A stretch of 23,968 nt of DNA from Bacteroidales bacterium (GTDB lineage: Bacteria; Bacteroidota; Bacteroidia; Bacteroidales; Tenuifilaceae), in NCBI GenBank assembly GCA_008933525.1, contig WBUV01000002.1, forward strand, positions 1 through 23,968, written 5' to 3'. Shown here piece after piece: positions 16,197-23,941 of this stretch. The notes beneath the pieces were generated by a model. It did no database searches. It was given only the letters and a program-made list of their open reading frames with translations, and had not been told where the DNA came from. The first letter of the stretch is position 1, and each line of letters opens with the position of its first letter. A program made the translations under genes and the position numbers.

Positions 16197-17540
16197 TTAA
16201 AATCCTCCATCAACAAGCCATACCTTGTTTGGGTTATCGTTTCGAACTGCAAGGTTATACTTTCGCACCTCCCCAGATTTAAGTTTTATCTCGTATGGCA
16301 CAAACTCCCCTGGATAAAGTCCTGATTTAAATGGCTCCCCTATGCGTATTACTTTTAGGGATCCAAATTCTGCCTTCATTTTATCAACCTTATCAGATTT
16401 ATTTTTGAATATACTGTATGTTTGAGAAACCAACTCCCAGTCATTTCTACCCATTCCTTCGAAGAATAGTTCCGCAGCCCTTTTGCTACTTATGTTTTTA
16501 AATGCTTCGCCATTTGCCTCCTGGGTTAAATCTTGCCAAGTAGTCCCTTTGGGTAAATTGATGTTGAAAAGGCTTGCATCGATATTGGTGTTGTAGTCAA
16601 TGCTCTCTATTTCTGTAATTAAAGTTTCCTTTTTACCTTCGAGGATATAAATCTTTAGGCCCTTTAATAGTTTTGTATTCTTATCGAAAACATACTCTCG
16701 TCGGTTATTCGATTCCTCAATTGAACTGTTCTTGCAGTAATCGTTTATAAAATTGCCCTTGGCGCTTGATGTTATGGTCATATAAACTAAACCATCCTTC
16801 TCCTCCATTTTAAATTTTGAGCCATCGCTCTTAATGTTGTTTTGCTCTTTCATTAAGACTTTCTCTGGATCAAGAAGAATGAGGAACCATTCGGCAATTA
16901 TATAATTACGTGTTGCCTTAAAATAGCTATCAATTTTCTTGGTGTATAGGTACTGAAAACTGCCATCGTAAACCAAAGTCCTACCCGACTTTTCAATTCT
17001 CCATTTTTCAGGATTCTCGAACGATTTGTAAATAGTGTGGTTAACCATATCGTAGTTGGTGCCTACAAGTGCAAAATTATCATCAGCATCGGTGCGCACC
17101 TTTAATTTAATCACCATACTCTTAATAAACTGAGTTGCCTTTATAGAACTTTCAATAAAACTATTGGCTGCTCTAGCGGAATGGTTAAAAACGTTTGTGT
17201 TGCTATCAATTATAGGTATGGCAACCATTAGTACTATTACTGCAGCAGCAACGCTAATAATCTTTTTTAATCGAGAGTTTAATTTTACAGTTTTTGCTTT
17301 TGGGGTACTCATTTTTTGTTCCTCCATTTTTAATTGGTTCATAATATTTTGCTTTAGCAAAAATGGAGCATTGGGTTGCTGTTGAGGTTTAAGTATCGAC
17401 AGTGTTTGTTTGATATTTTCGTACTCAATAAGGCAATTTGGACATTGCTGGATATGTTCCATAATATTGGCTTCTTCTGTAGGATTTACTTCCGAATCGA
17501 ACAGGGTTACCATTTCCAGTTTACATTTTTCACAATCCAT
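16197..17540 (-). CDS. Anti-sigma factor with zinc finger and LolA-like extracytoplasmic domain
   Basis: This is a 447-residue single-pass membrane protein. The cytoplasmic N-terminus is an anti-sigma zinc finger: Cys3 and Cys6, then His29-x3-Cys33-x2-Cys36 (HIQQCPNC). A membrane segment follows at about residues 87-107 (IISVAAAVIVLMVAIPII). The large outer part has a LolA/outer-membrane-lipoprotein-carrier-like stretch (about 120-330: TYDM-like beta strands, RTLVYDGSFQYLYTKK) and a C-terminal SnoaL/DUF4878-like region (AAELFFEGMGRNDWELV to KVWLVDGGF). Its ATG lies inside the sigma gene, which overlaps it by 11 bp, and an unusually perfect Shine-Dalgarno sequence precedes it. It presumably holds the sigma factor inactive until the outer domain senses an envelope signal. 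The outer-domain family names are judged by eye. Confidence 0.85.
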   Translation of the reverse strand: MDCEKCKLEMVTLFDSEVNPTEEANIMEHIQQCPNCLIEYENIKQTLSILKPQQQPNAPFLLKQNIMNQLKMEEQKMSTPKAKTVKLNSRLKKIISVAAAVIVLMVAIPIIDSNTNVFNHSARAANSFIESSIKATQFIKSMVIKLKVRTDADDNFALVGTNYDMVNHTIYKSFENPEKWRIEKSGRTLVYDGSFQYLYTKKIDSYFKATRNYIIAEWFLILLDPEKVLMKEQNNIKSDGSKFKMEEKDGLVYMTITSSAKGNFINDYCKNSSIEESNNRREYVFDKNTKLLKGLKIYILEGKKETLITEIESIDYNTNIDASLFNINLPKGTTWQDLTQEANGEAFKNISSKRAAELFFEGMGRNDWELVSQTYSIFKNKSDKVDKMKAEFGSLKVIRIGEPFKSGLYPGEFVPYEIKLKSGEVRKYNLAVRNDNPNKVWLVDGGF

Positions 17541-18072
17541 AATTCACCTCCTTTGATGTTGTAATTCCAACTTTTAGTTTATCGATACCGTACTTAAACC
17601 GCGATTTAATGGTAGTAACAGGAATTTCAAGAATCGACGCTATTTCAACAAAACTCAGGTTATCAAAGACTCTTAGCCTGATTATTTCCGCTTGTTCCTC
17701 GGGTAGTTCAGCAAGGAGCCTTTCTAGCCTGTTATACTCCTCAATCTGAATCAGATTTTCGGAGATTTCCCTTTCCTGCATATGGCCAGGCAAGGTGGCC
17801 GTATCAATAGACTCGAACTTCAACTTTTTGCTTTTTCTATGATAATCCACGCAAGCATTGGCTATGCTTCGGTACAGGTAGTGTTTGATGTTTTTAATAG
17901 AATCTAAGTTGTTATTTTCGTGATACAATTTTATAAACACATCCTGAACTATATCCTGCGAGTCGGCAAAAGTGCCTGTTCTAAAAAAAGCAAACCTAAA
18001 AAGTTGATCCTGAAATTCTGTTATTACCCTTTCCAGTTCTTCCAATTTGCTACGGCCGTTAGCTAATTCCAT
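17530..18072 (-). CDS. ECF-family RNA polymerase sigma factor
   Basis: This is a 180-residue sigma-70 factor with only regions 2 and 4, as in the extracytoplasmic-function group. Region 2 (about residues 15-85) has FRFAFFRTGTFADSQDIVQDVFIKL and YLYRSIANACVDYHRK; region 4 (about 110-170) has ELPEEQAEIIRLRVFDNLSF and the helix-turn-helix EIASILEIPVTTIKSRFKYG. It is followed by its anti-sigma factor with an 11-bp overlap, the classic sigma/anti-sigma arrangement. The kinase gene upstream ends 109 bp away with no visible terminator between, so cotranscription is possible. I found no convincing self-type ECF promoter in that gap. Confidence 0.93.
   Translation of the reverse strand: MELANGRSKLEELERVITEFQDQLFRFAFFRTGTFADSQDIVQDVFIKLYHENNNLDSIKNIKHYLYRSIANACVDYHRKSKKLKFESIDTATLPGHMQEREISENLIQIEEYNRLERLLAELPEEQAEIIRLRVFDNLSFVEIASILEIPVTTIKSRFKYGIDKLKVGITTSKEVNYGL
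17544..17554 (-). promoter_or_regulatory. Perfect anti-sigma Shine-Dalgarno site within the sigma gene
   Basis: On the minus strand AAAGGAGGTGA lies just before the anti-sigma ATG (17540), with AGGAGG 6 nt from it. It is an 11-nt exact complement of the usual 16S rRNA 3' end. It also encodes KEV in the last codons of the sigma factor (SKEVNYGL). Other genes here lack such a site, so it likely sets coupled translation of the pair. Confidence 0.85.
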
Positions 18073-18181
18073 TTTTGCGTTTTAAAGCTTTGTTGATACG
18101 ACGAAAAAGAGGAGATAAAAGACGTAATTTTTTCCCATTTTTTTGGTGATGAGATATTTTGCACTGCTAAGTTGCATAATA

Positions 18182-20467
18182 TCAGTTTTGTTCTTCCTCG
18201 AAAAGTTGTCTGGGTAAAAATATTTGAGGGATTGTAAAATAAAATGAGCTGCCTTTTCCAAGAATACTTTTCACCCAAATTCTTCCTCCCTGTTTTTCGA
18301 CCAGTTCCTTGCAAAGGAGGAGGCCGAGTCCAGTTCCAGTTTCATTTTCAGTACCATAGGTAGAAATGTCTTGCTCTATGTTAAAGAGGAAAGGTATTTT
18401 CTCAGGCATAATGCCTATACCATTATCTGTGACAGAAATTTCGGCGTACGACTCAAACTTTTCAAGATTAACTATTACCAATCCATTGCTACTAGTAAAT
18501 TTCAATGCATTAGATATTAAGTTCCGTAAAATTGATTTTGTTACCTCCACATCGCAATGTATAAAGATGTCCGGATCAATTGTATTTTGAATTTCAATTC
18601 GCTTTCTTAATGCCATTTCGGAGTTTAGAAGAAGAACTTCATCAACAATTGACTTGAAGTTCAGGTAACGTAGGTTTAGTTTGATATTTTCGCGTTGAAG
18701 TTTGGACCATTCCAGCAAGTTCTCCAGTAGTTTAAAGGTGTGCTTGGCAGAGTAGTTTATAGCAGTTGCAAACGATTTTATGTTTTCCTTCGGAAAACTA
18801 TCGATACTGTTGTTTAATGAGTCGCTAAGGCTTACTATTGAACTAAAAGGGCTTTTTAAATCGTGGGCAATAATCGAAAAAAACTTATCCTTTGTAGCAT
18901 TTAGCTCTTCGAGTTGTATGTTTTTTTGGTGGATTTGATTTTCGGCCTGCTTCCTTTGTTCTATATTTCGTGAAACACCGATGATTTCTGTAACTTTATT
19001 ATGGTTGTTGGTGATTAAGGTTGTTGCCATTTCAACCCAAATAATCGATCCATCTTTACAAATTTGCTGTAGTTCATAAACTCTAGCCTTTTCCGAAGCA
19101 TCGCCTTTGTTGAACTTATTAATTCGATCATTTAGCTTCGCCACAATGCCTGTTAGCCACTGTTGTTCAAAAATATCTGCAACGCTCTTGTTTAAAACTT
19201 CATTGGCAGAGTATCCTATTAGGCTGTATACCGACGGGCTCATATAGGTAAACTTTAATGAGTCGGCATCTATTACCCATATAACATCGCTAGTATTTTC
19301 TGCGATTAATCTATATCGCTCATCGCTTTGTTGCAGAATCTCTTCAGTCTTTTTTCTGTAAATTATCTCCTCGTGAAGTTCTTTGTTTATTCTGTTAAGC
19401 TCTGATGTTCTTTGAAGCACCTTTTTTTCGAGTTCAATATTTACTCTACTCATTTCTTGGTTTAAGTCATCATTCTCTTTCACTACAATATATTGATGAA
19501 AAATAAATAGAATGAAGATGATAGCAATAATTGAACTCGCAATAATATTCGTAATATTTAAAAGGTCAAATACAAAAAATAGGAAGAAACCAACTATTGA
19601 AACAAGGAAAATTGCAGGCAAAAATGTTAACCATTTGCTTGGCTTGAGAGGTGTAATGGTTTCACTATACATATCTACCTTTACAAGCACTTCTTTTGAA
19701 GCAATTAGGCTTGTTGCTATTATTATAAAGTAAAAAAGATAGTAGCCTAAATCAATAAAGTAGCCTGGATCGTTTATACCGTAAAGCGAATCGATAAAAT
19801 ACATTAAATCGCTAATTGTAAAACTGATAATCCCTATAACAAAGTATAAGATTATCTTCTTACAACTTTTTATTTGGTTCGAAAAGTATTTGATTAAAAC
19901 AATCCAGATAATTGTAATATCTAAAACTGGATATAAGTAGGTAATAAATAATGAGAAGTTGTCAGTTTCTTTAAATTTTTGATCGGGAATAGCAATAAAA
20001 AACAGGAAGAAAATTATTGCAGTAAGAATTAATATGCTAACCTCAATAATAATTCGTATGATTCCCCTGCTCGATGATGTTGTATTCGGTATTACAAATA
20101 TTGAGGTAATAAATGCTGGGTACATCCCAAAATAAAACAGATCCGCCAATGAGGGGAATGGATATTCATTAATAGCAATTAACCAAAGCCATAAACAATC
20201 GGCAACAAACCAGGACGTGAATGATATACATAGCCATAAAAGAGTTTTACTAATAGCCAGTTGTTCCTTTTTCGAGAATTTATATAGAAGGAATAGCGCT
20301 ATTCCAGTTAGAAGGGTAAGGATTGTTGAATATATACTATTGAATACTTCGTGTGCACTATATGAAATTGACATTGAGTTTACTCCAACATAAAAACCTA
20401 ACAATATCAGTGCAAGAAATGCAATGTGCTTTGTTCTAATTAATCCTGCATTAAAGATTGTAGGCAT
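18182..20467 (-). CDS. Membrane-bound PAS sensor histidine kinase
   Basis: This is a 761-residue hybrid-free histidine kinase. Residues 1 to about 330 hold about nine hydrophobic helices, including two related segments (PSLADLFYFGMYPAF and FTISDLMYFIDSLYG), a membrane sensor type I cannot name. A coiled coil follows (about 335-380), then a PAS domain with PAC motif (about 383-505: NTSDVIWVIDADSLKFTYMS). The HisKA domain has the phosphorylated His535 in FFSIIAHDLKSPF, and the HATPase domain has the N box NLISNALKF (about 646), DNGIGI (about 679) and GTGLGLLLCKEL (about 709). All kinase motifs are intact. It is divergent from a LuxR-type response regulator, its probable partner, and upstream of the sigma/anti-sigma pair. 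Confidence 0.93.
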   Translation of the reverse strand: MPTIFNAGLIRTKHIAFLALILLGFYVGVNSMSISYSAHEVFNSIYSTILTLLTGIALFLLYKFSKKEQLAISKTLLWLCISFTSWFVADCLWLWLIAINEYPFPSLADLFYFGMYPAFITSIFVIPNTTSSSRGIIRIIIEVSILILTAIIFFLFFIAIPDQKFKETDNFSLFITYLYPVLDITIIWIVLIKYFSNQIKSCKKIILYFVIGIISFTISDLMYFIDSLYGINDPGYFIDLGYYLFYFIIIATSLIASKEVLVKVDMYSETITPLKPSKWLTFLPAIFLVSIVGFFLFFVFDLLNITNIIASSIIAIIFILFIFHQYIVVKENDDLNQEMSRVNIELEKKVLQRTSELNRINKELHEEIIYRKKTEEILQQSDERYRLIAENTSDVIWVIDADSLKFTYMSPSVYSLIGYSANEVLNKSVADIFEQQWLTGIVAKLNDRINKFNKGDASEKARVYELQQICKDGSIIWVEMATTLITNNHNKVTEIIGVSRNIEQRKQAENQIHQKNIQLEELNATKDKFFSIIAHDLKSPFSSIVSLSDSLNNSIDSFPKENIKSFATAINYSAKHTFKLLENLLEWSKLQRENIKLNLRYLNFKSIVDEVLLLNSEMALRKRIEIQNTIDPDIFIHCDVEVTKSILRNLISNALKFTSSNGLVIVNLEKFESYAEISVTDNGIGIMPEKIPFLFNIEQDISTYGTENETGTGLGLLLCKELVEKQGGRIWVKSILGKGSSFYFTIPQIFLPRQLFEEEQN

Positions 20468-20503
20468 AAGTTAGATATAACTCATATTGAAACGTAAATT
20501 AAG

Positions 20504-20572
20504 CAAAATATTTTGACAAAACATCATAGATCATTGTAGTTGAATATTTTGGAATACTCTTTCAAATATTCA
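20504..20572. promoter_or_regulatory. Palindrome and inverted repeat in the kinase/regulator divergent region
   Basis: The 297-bp region 20468-20764 separates the divergent kinase and regulator genes and is very AT-rich with no gene. It contains a 12-bp perfect palindrome CAAAATATTTTG (20504-20515) and a 9-bp inverted repeat TGAATATTT (20541-20549) / AAATATTCA (20564-20572) with a 14-nt spacer. These could be binding sites for the regulator, but AT-rich DNA yields such repeats by chance. I see no clear TAnnTTTG promoter for either gene. Confidence 0.35.
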
Positions 20573-20764
20573 TTGTGCTATAGCCATTAAGTAGATTTTT
20601 AAAATAATCGATTGATATGCAGTAAATAATTGAAAAAATTTTTACATTTCATCATTGAAAGAGATACAGATGTTTTTTTATTGAATACATTTAATGGAAT
20701 TATCCGTTGTTTTAAGTTAGTATTACGTTTTAAGAGGTTCGTTAGGCATTTTTAATTTTTAAAC

Positions 20765-21448
20765 ATGCTCATTATGTCCAGAAAGTTCATTTGTATTACC
20801 GATGATTGCGAAATATTTTGCTTAGGAGTGAAATCAATCATTGAAAGCACAAAGAAGTACGATTTTACGGAGACACATTCCAGCGGAGAGCTTTTCAACT
20901 TCTTGAATGAAACAAACCGGCTTCCAGATATAATTCTTCTTGACGTTAAACTGAAAAAGTTTGGATCTCTGAATGGACTTGAAATCGCATCAATAGTTAA
21001 ACACGAATATCCCACTATAAAAATCATTATCCTTACGTCCTTTGACGAAAATGATGTGCTTAAGAAAGCACTTGAAGTAGGAGTTGATGGCTTTTTACCC
21101 AAGGAAACTATTACAGAAGAATTGCTAGATGCAATTGGGTGTGTGCTTGATGGTCAAAACTATTTGGGAAAGAATACTTCATTTCAAGCAATTAATAATG
21201 TGTTAAAAAAGAAAGCGAGCAGAACTGGATTGCTTACAAAAACCGAGATGAATCTTTTTTTGTTGATTTGCAAAGGACACACTAATCAGCAAATTGCAGA
21301 AAAGCTCAATGTTAGTATCCATACAGTGGAAACTCACCGGAGTAATATTAAAAATAAACTTTCCATAAAAACTGATGTCGATTACATTAAGATAGCCATA
21401 GAAGATAATATTGAGGAGGTGATGGAGTTTTACGAGATAAAAAAGTGA
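20765..21448 (+). CDS. NarL/FixJ-type response regulator (REC plus LuxR HTH)
   Basis: This 227-residue cytoplasmic transcription factor has a receiver domain (about 5-130) with the acidic pair Asp13-Asp14, phosphoacceptor Asp60 in IILLDVKL, the conserved Thr/Ser in IILTSFD and Lys in FLPKE. A C-terminal LuxR-type helix-turn-helix follows (about 155-215): LLTKTEMNLFLLICKGHTNQQ and VSIHTVETHRSNIKNKL. An alternative start at ATG 20774 (MSRKF) would remove three residues and make the phosphoacceptor Asp57. It is divergent from the histidine kinase at 20467, the likely cognate sensor. Its targets are unknown; the divergent region and the downstream protease gene are candidates. It is ended by its own terminator. 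Confidence 0.93.
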   Translation: MLIMSRKFICITDDCEIFCLGVKSIIESTKKYDFTETHSSGELFNFLNETNRLPDIILLDVKLKKFGSLNGLEIASIVKHEYPTIKIIILTSFDENDVLKKALEVGVDGFLPKETITEELLDAIGCVLDGQNYLGKNTSFQAINNVLKKKASRTGLLTKTEMNLFLLICKGHTNQQIAEKLNVSIHTVETHRSNIKNKLSIKTDVDYIKIAIEDNIEEVMEFYEIKK

Positions 21449-21473
21449 TTCAAGAACCAAAGTCAATCCTACC

Positions 21474-21497
21474 AAAAGTCCGAATTGGACTTTTTTT
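21474..21497 (+). terminator. Terminator after the response regulator
   Basis: AAAAGTCC (21474-21481) and GGACTTTT (21487-21494) form an 8-bp stem with a 5-nt loop, followed by T to 21497. It lies 25 nt after the regulator stop codon. The rest of the gap to the protease gene (to 21672) is AT-rich, and I see no gene in it. Confidence 0.75.
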
Positions 21498-21672
21498 ATT
21501 TCCACATGTATATTTCAACACAGGAGTTTCCATTAGATAAACTAACGTTTTTTGTATCACTAAAATCAATTTTTCTCCTACTGCTTTTGGCGGAAAATGC
21601 ACTAATTGTTGTAAATATTAAATTGAAATTGCAACTGCAAATAAACCTATTACCAATCTAATTTTAAAAACT

Positions 21673-22521
21673 ATGAAAAGAAATTTTAAAATTTTTTCAT
21701 TTATTGTTGCAGGTGCAATTGTTGCAACAGCATTATTTTTTAATGCTTGTCAGAAAGAAACCGAGGAGGTTTTAGATCAACCAGATGACATTATTTATTT
21801 TTCATTGGGTTGCGAACTATTACCGGCAAGCGATTACGCAAAACTACCACTAGCAAAGGTACCTGATGTAGAGGTTAAGGCAACTGTACTTGATTTGAAT
21901 GTTCCTCCTGTTGGAAATCAAGGAGGCGAAGGATCTTGTGTTGCTTGGGGAACCACCTATGCTGCACGTAGCATTAACTGGCAAGCCTCTCATCCTGCAA
22001 CTTGGAGTCAAAGCGTCAATATTTTTAGCCCTGAGTATGTTTATAACCAAATTAAAGTTAGAAGACCATGTTCTTCAGGATCCTATGTTATAAGAGGCTT
22101 AGATCTATTGGTTGCACAGGGTGTTTGTACTTGGACATCGATGCCTTATACCGATGTTAGTTGCACATTACTTCCAACAACTGCACAAAAAACCGAGGCC
22201 GCTCTTTACAAGATTTCTGGCTATGGAACAGTTACTCGCACAACCGATGTAATTAAGAGTTTTCTTGCTGCTGGCAAACCTGTAATTGTTGCTGGTCCGG
22301 TAAATAATGCATATATGTCCTTAGTTAGCGGTGCAGTTCTTACTACTTTCGATGGCAGTTCTTTAGGTGGACATTGCTACTGCGTTGTAGGCTACGATGA
22401 CAATAAAGGTGCTTTCAAATTCATGAACTCGTGGGGCACATCATGGGCTACTGGTGGCTTTGGATATATTGCCTATGGCTACGAAACAGCTTGGTGGACA
22501 GAAGCATACGCTATTAATTAA
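21673..22521 (+). CDS. Papain-like (C1 family) cysteine protease lipoprotein
   Basis: This 282-residue protein has a lipoprotein signal (basic start, hydrophobic core VAGAIVATALFF, lipobox FNA-Cys26), so it should be anchored to a membrane. The acidic residues after the cysteine (CQKETEEV) recall surface-export signals of Bacteroidota lipoproteins, by inference. The mature part is a C1 peptidase: Cys89 in NQGGEGSCVAWGTTYAA, His234 in GGHCYCVVGYDD and Asn252 in MNSWGTSWATGGFGYI complete the triad, and the oxyanion Gln lies in GNQGG. There is almost no propeptide, only about 50 residues between the lipid anchor and the catalytic core. The gene is monocistronic, bounded by terminators on both sides. 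Confidence 0.92.
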   Translation: MKRNFKIFSFIVAGAIVATALFFNACQKETEEVLDQPDDIIYFSLGCELLPASDYAKLPLAKVPDVEVKATVLDLNVPPVGNQGGEGSCVAWGTTYAARSINWQASHPATWSQSVNIFSPEYVYNQIKVRRPCSSGSYVIRGLDLLVAQGVCTWTSMPYTDVSCTLLPTTAQKTEAALYKISGYGTVTRTTDVIKSFLAAGKPVIVAGPVNNAYMSLVSGAVLTTFDGSSLGGHCYCVVGYDDNKGAFKFMNSWGTSWATGGFGYIAYGYETAWWTEAYAIN

Positions 22522-22544
22522 TGTTATTACTTTGGATTAGTATT

Positions 22545-22573
22545 AAAAAATCCGACTACAAGTCGGATTTTTT
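22545..22573. terminator. Bidirectional terminator between convergent genes
   Basis: A perfect 13-bp stem, AAAAAATCCGACT (22545-22557) with AGTCGGATTTTTT (22561-22573) and a 3-nt loop, carries an A-run on one side and a T-run on the other. It is 23 nt after the protease stop and also faces the end of the minus-strand cysteine-rich gene, so it can serve both. Confidence 0.85.
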
Positions 22574-22626
22574 CTGTTTAATCAAATGAGTTGGAAAATG
22601 TTATAGCCAGTACTAATAGTACCATT

Positions 22627-22869
22627 TTATCCCACTGTTTCCTTGACGGTTATTTTTCTAACTACATTAGAGCAACATGCCTTACAGCAAAATGGGCATC
22701 CATTTGATTTGGGAAAGATTTTCTTTGCCTCTTTCAGCGCCTCGTTACAAGTTCCAAATAAGCCTACATAGTAGCGCTTGGTTTGCTCAGGTAAATGCTT
22801 ACATCCACTTCGGTGCATTTCATTTTCCCCATTCTCTTTTGTCCTTAGGTCAATGTAAAATATATCCAT
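22627..22869 (-). CDS. Small cysteine-rich protein, probably metal-binding
   Basis: This is an 80-residue protein without signal peptide or membrane segment. It has His19-x3-Cys23, then a helix-like segment (YYVGLFGTCNEALKEAKKIF) and a C-terminal cluster Cys58-x2-Cys61-Cys62-x2-Cys65-Cys66 (GCPFCCKACC). The pattern H-x3-C-x-HLP, followed by a Y-x-G-x-F-x-x-C-x-x-A-x-x-x-AKK helix and a GC-x-x-CC-x-x-C end, matches short hypothetical proteins I recall from other Bacteroidota, so the frame is likely real. The cysteine/histidine set suits one zinc site. The function is unknown. It is a single-gene unit between two terminators, convergent with the C1 protease gene. Confidence 0.7.
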   Translation of the reverse strand: MDIFYIDLRTKENGENEMHRSGCKHLPEQTKRYYVGLFGTCNEALKEAKKIFPKSNGCPFCCKACCSNVVRKITVKETVG

Positions 22870-22960
22870 AGCTATACGATTTTAGTTTCCCTTCATATAG
22901 GTTAATATGGATAGGTAGGAAATTGTTACCCTCTTTTCGTCAAAATTTTTCAGTTTAAAC

Positions 22961-22998
22961 GAAAAAAAGAGAAAATCCAGACTGTGTCTGGATTTTCT
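22961..22998 (-). terminator. Terminator after the DUF4349 gene
   Basis: AGAAAATCCAGAC (22970-22982) and GTCTGGATTTTCT (22986-22998) form a perfect 13-bp stem with a 3-nt loop. Read on the minus strand, it starts 8 nt after the stop of the DUF4349 gene and is followed by a U-run (the A-rich stretch 22962-22968). Confidence 0.85.
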
Positions 22999-23005
22999 AC
23001 TAAAA

Positions 23006-23941
23006 CTATACTAATTCTTGTGAACTGCCTTGGTTGGAATCGTCTTTCACTTTCTTCTTCTTATCCTTTTTCTTTTTTTTATCCGACTTATGTGATTTTC
23101 GATTCGTTGTTTTCCACCAAACTAGGTAAACAACCGCTGTTATTACCCATACAGGCCAAATCTTCATGAAGAAAATCAGCACCCAAACAATTCCTTTCCA
23201 GCCGGCGTGTAGTGCTTCTTTTACCTTCTGCCAGAAACTGGGCATCTCTTCGGGAGTGTATTTAAACTCAAGTCTTTGGTAAAAAAACAGCGATATTGTG
23301 CTAAGGCTAACCTGATGGTCGATGTACTTCATTCGGCCCTGTGCCGATTCAATCTCGGCTCGAATTTCGCCCAGTTTATTCTCAATCTTTAGAATATCCT
23401 CAATACTGGTGGTCTTACGGAGTAAATCGAGGTATGTTTTTTCAACCTTGCGTTTATTCTCCAAACGAGTTTTAACATCAATATACTCCTCGGTAACATC
23501 CTGTGTGTATACATTCTGGTAGTCGACACGCTTTGCAACCAAAGTGAGCGATTTAAGCAACCCATCGAACCCAGACGCTGGAACCTTAATTTCCATATTG
23601 TTTCCTAACTGAATATCGGATTGCTGAAATCCTTCACTGGTAATGTAAGCTTTTGCAGCAATAATAATGGAGTCGATCTGTTTTTTTGATTTAATGTAAT
23701 CAACCACCTCCATGCTAACATTGGCCGTTTTAATGATTTTAGGAGTGATTTCGTTTGATTCAGTCTTCAACACAGGACCTTCTTCTTTAAATCCTTGCCT
23801 TGTTGCTGCCAATGGAGCTTCATAATCGGCAGCAACTTCCATTAAGGACATTTCCTCCGCTTTATTGGAATCCTTAGTACTATTGCACCCTATTAGGATT
23901 GCAATAAGCATAATCGATGTAAGTAAGATTGACTGTTTCAT
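23006..23941 (-). CDS. DUF4349 lipoprotein with C-terminal membrane segment
   Basis: This 311-residue protein begins with a lipoprotein signal ending in LIG-Cys19. The core is a DUF4349 domain (about residues 65-235): KIIKTANVSMEVVDY, a middle stretch with IKVPASGFDGLLKSL, VYTQDVTEEYIDVKTRLENK, a coiled-coil-like helix pair (to GRMKYIDHQ) and VSLSTISLFFY. A hydrophobic segment follows (about 250-280: IVWVLIFFMKIWPVWVITAVVYLVWW) and then a very lysine-rich tail ending QGSSQELV. The lipid anchor plus a membrane helix suggests inner-membrane attachment with the domain in the periplasm. The family function is not established. Upstream bases 23942-23968 run off the window, so promoter and operon status are unknown. 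Confidence 0.88.
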   Translation of the reverse strand: MKQSILLTSIMLIAILIGCNSTKDSNKAEEMSLMEVAADYEAPLAATRQGFKEEGPVLKTESNEITPKIIKTANVSMEVVDYIKSKKQIDSIIIAAKAYITSEGFQQSDIQLGNNMEIKVPASGFDGLLKSLTLVAKRVDYQNVYTQDVTEEYIDVKTRLENKRKVEKTYLDLLRKTTSIEDILKIENKLGEIRAEIESAQGRMKYIDHQVSLSTISLFFYQRLEFKYTPEEMPSFWQKVKEALHAGWKGIVWVLIFFMKIWPVWVITAVVYLVWWKTTNRKSHKSDKKKKKDKKKKVKDDSNQGSSQELV

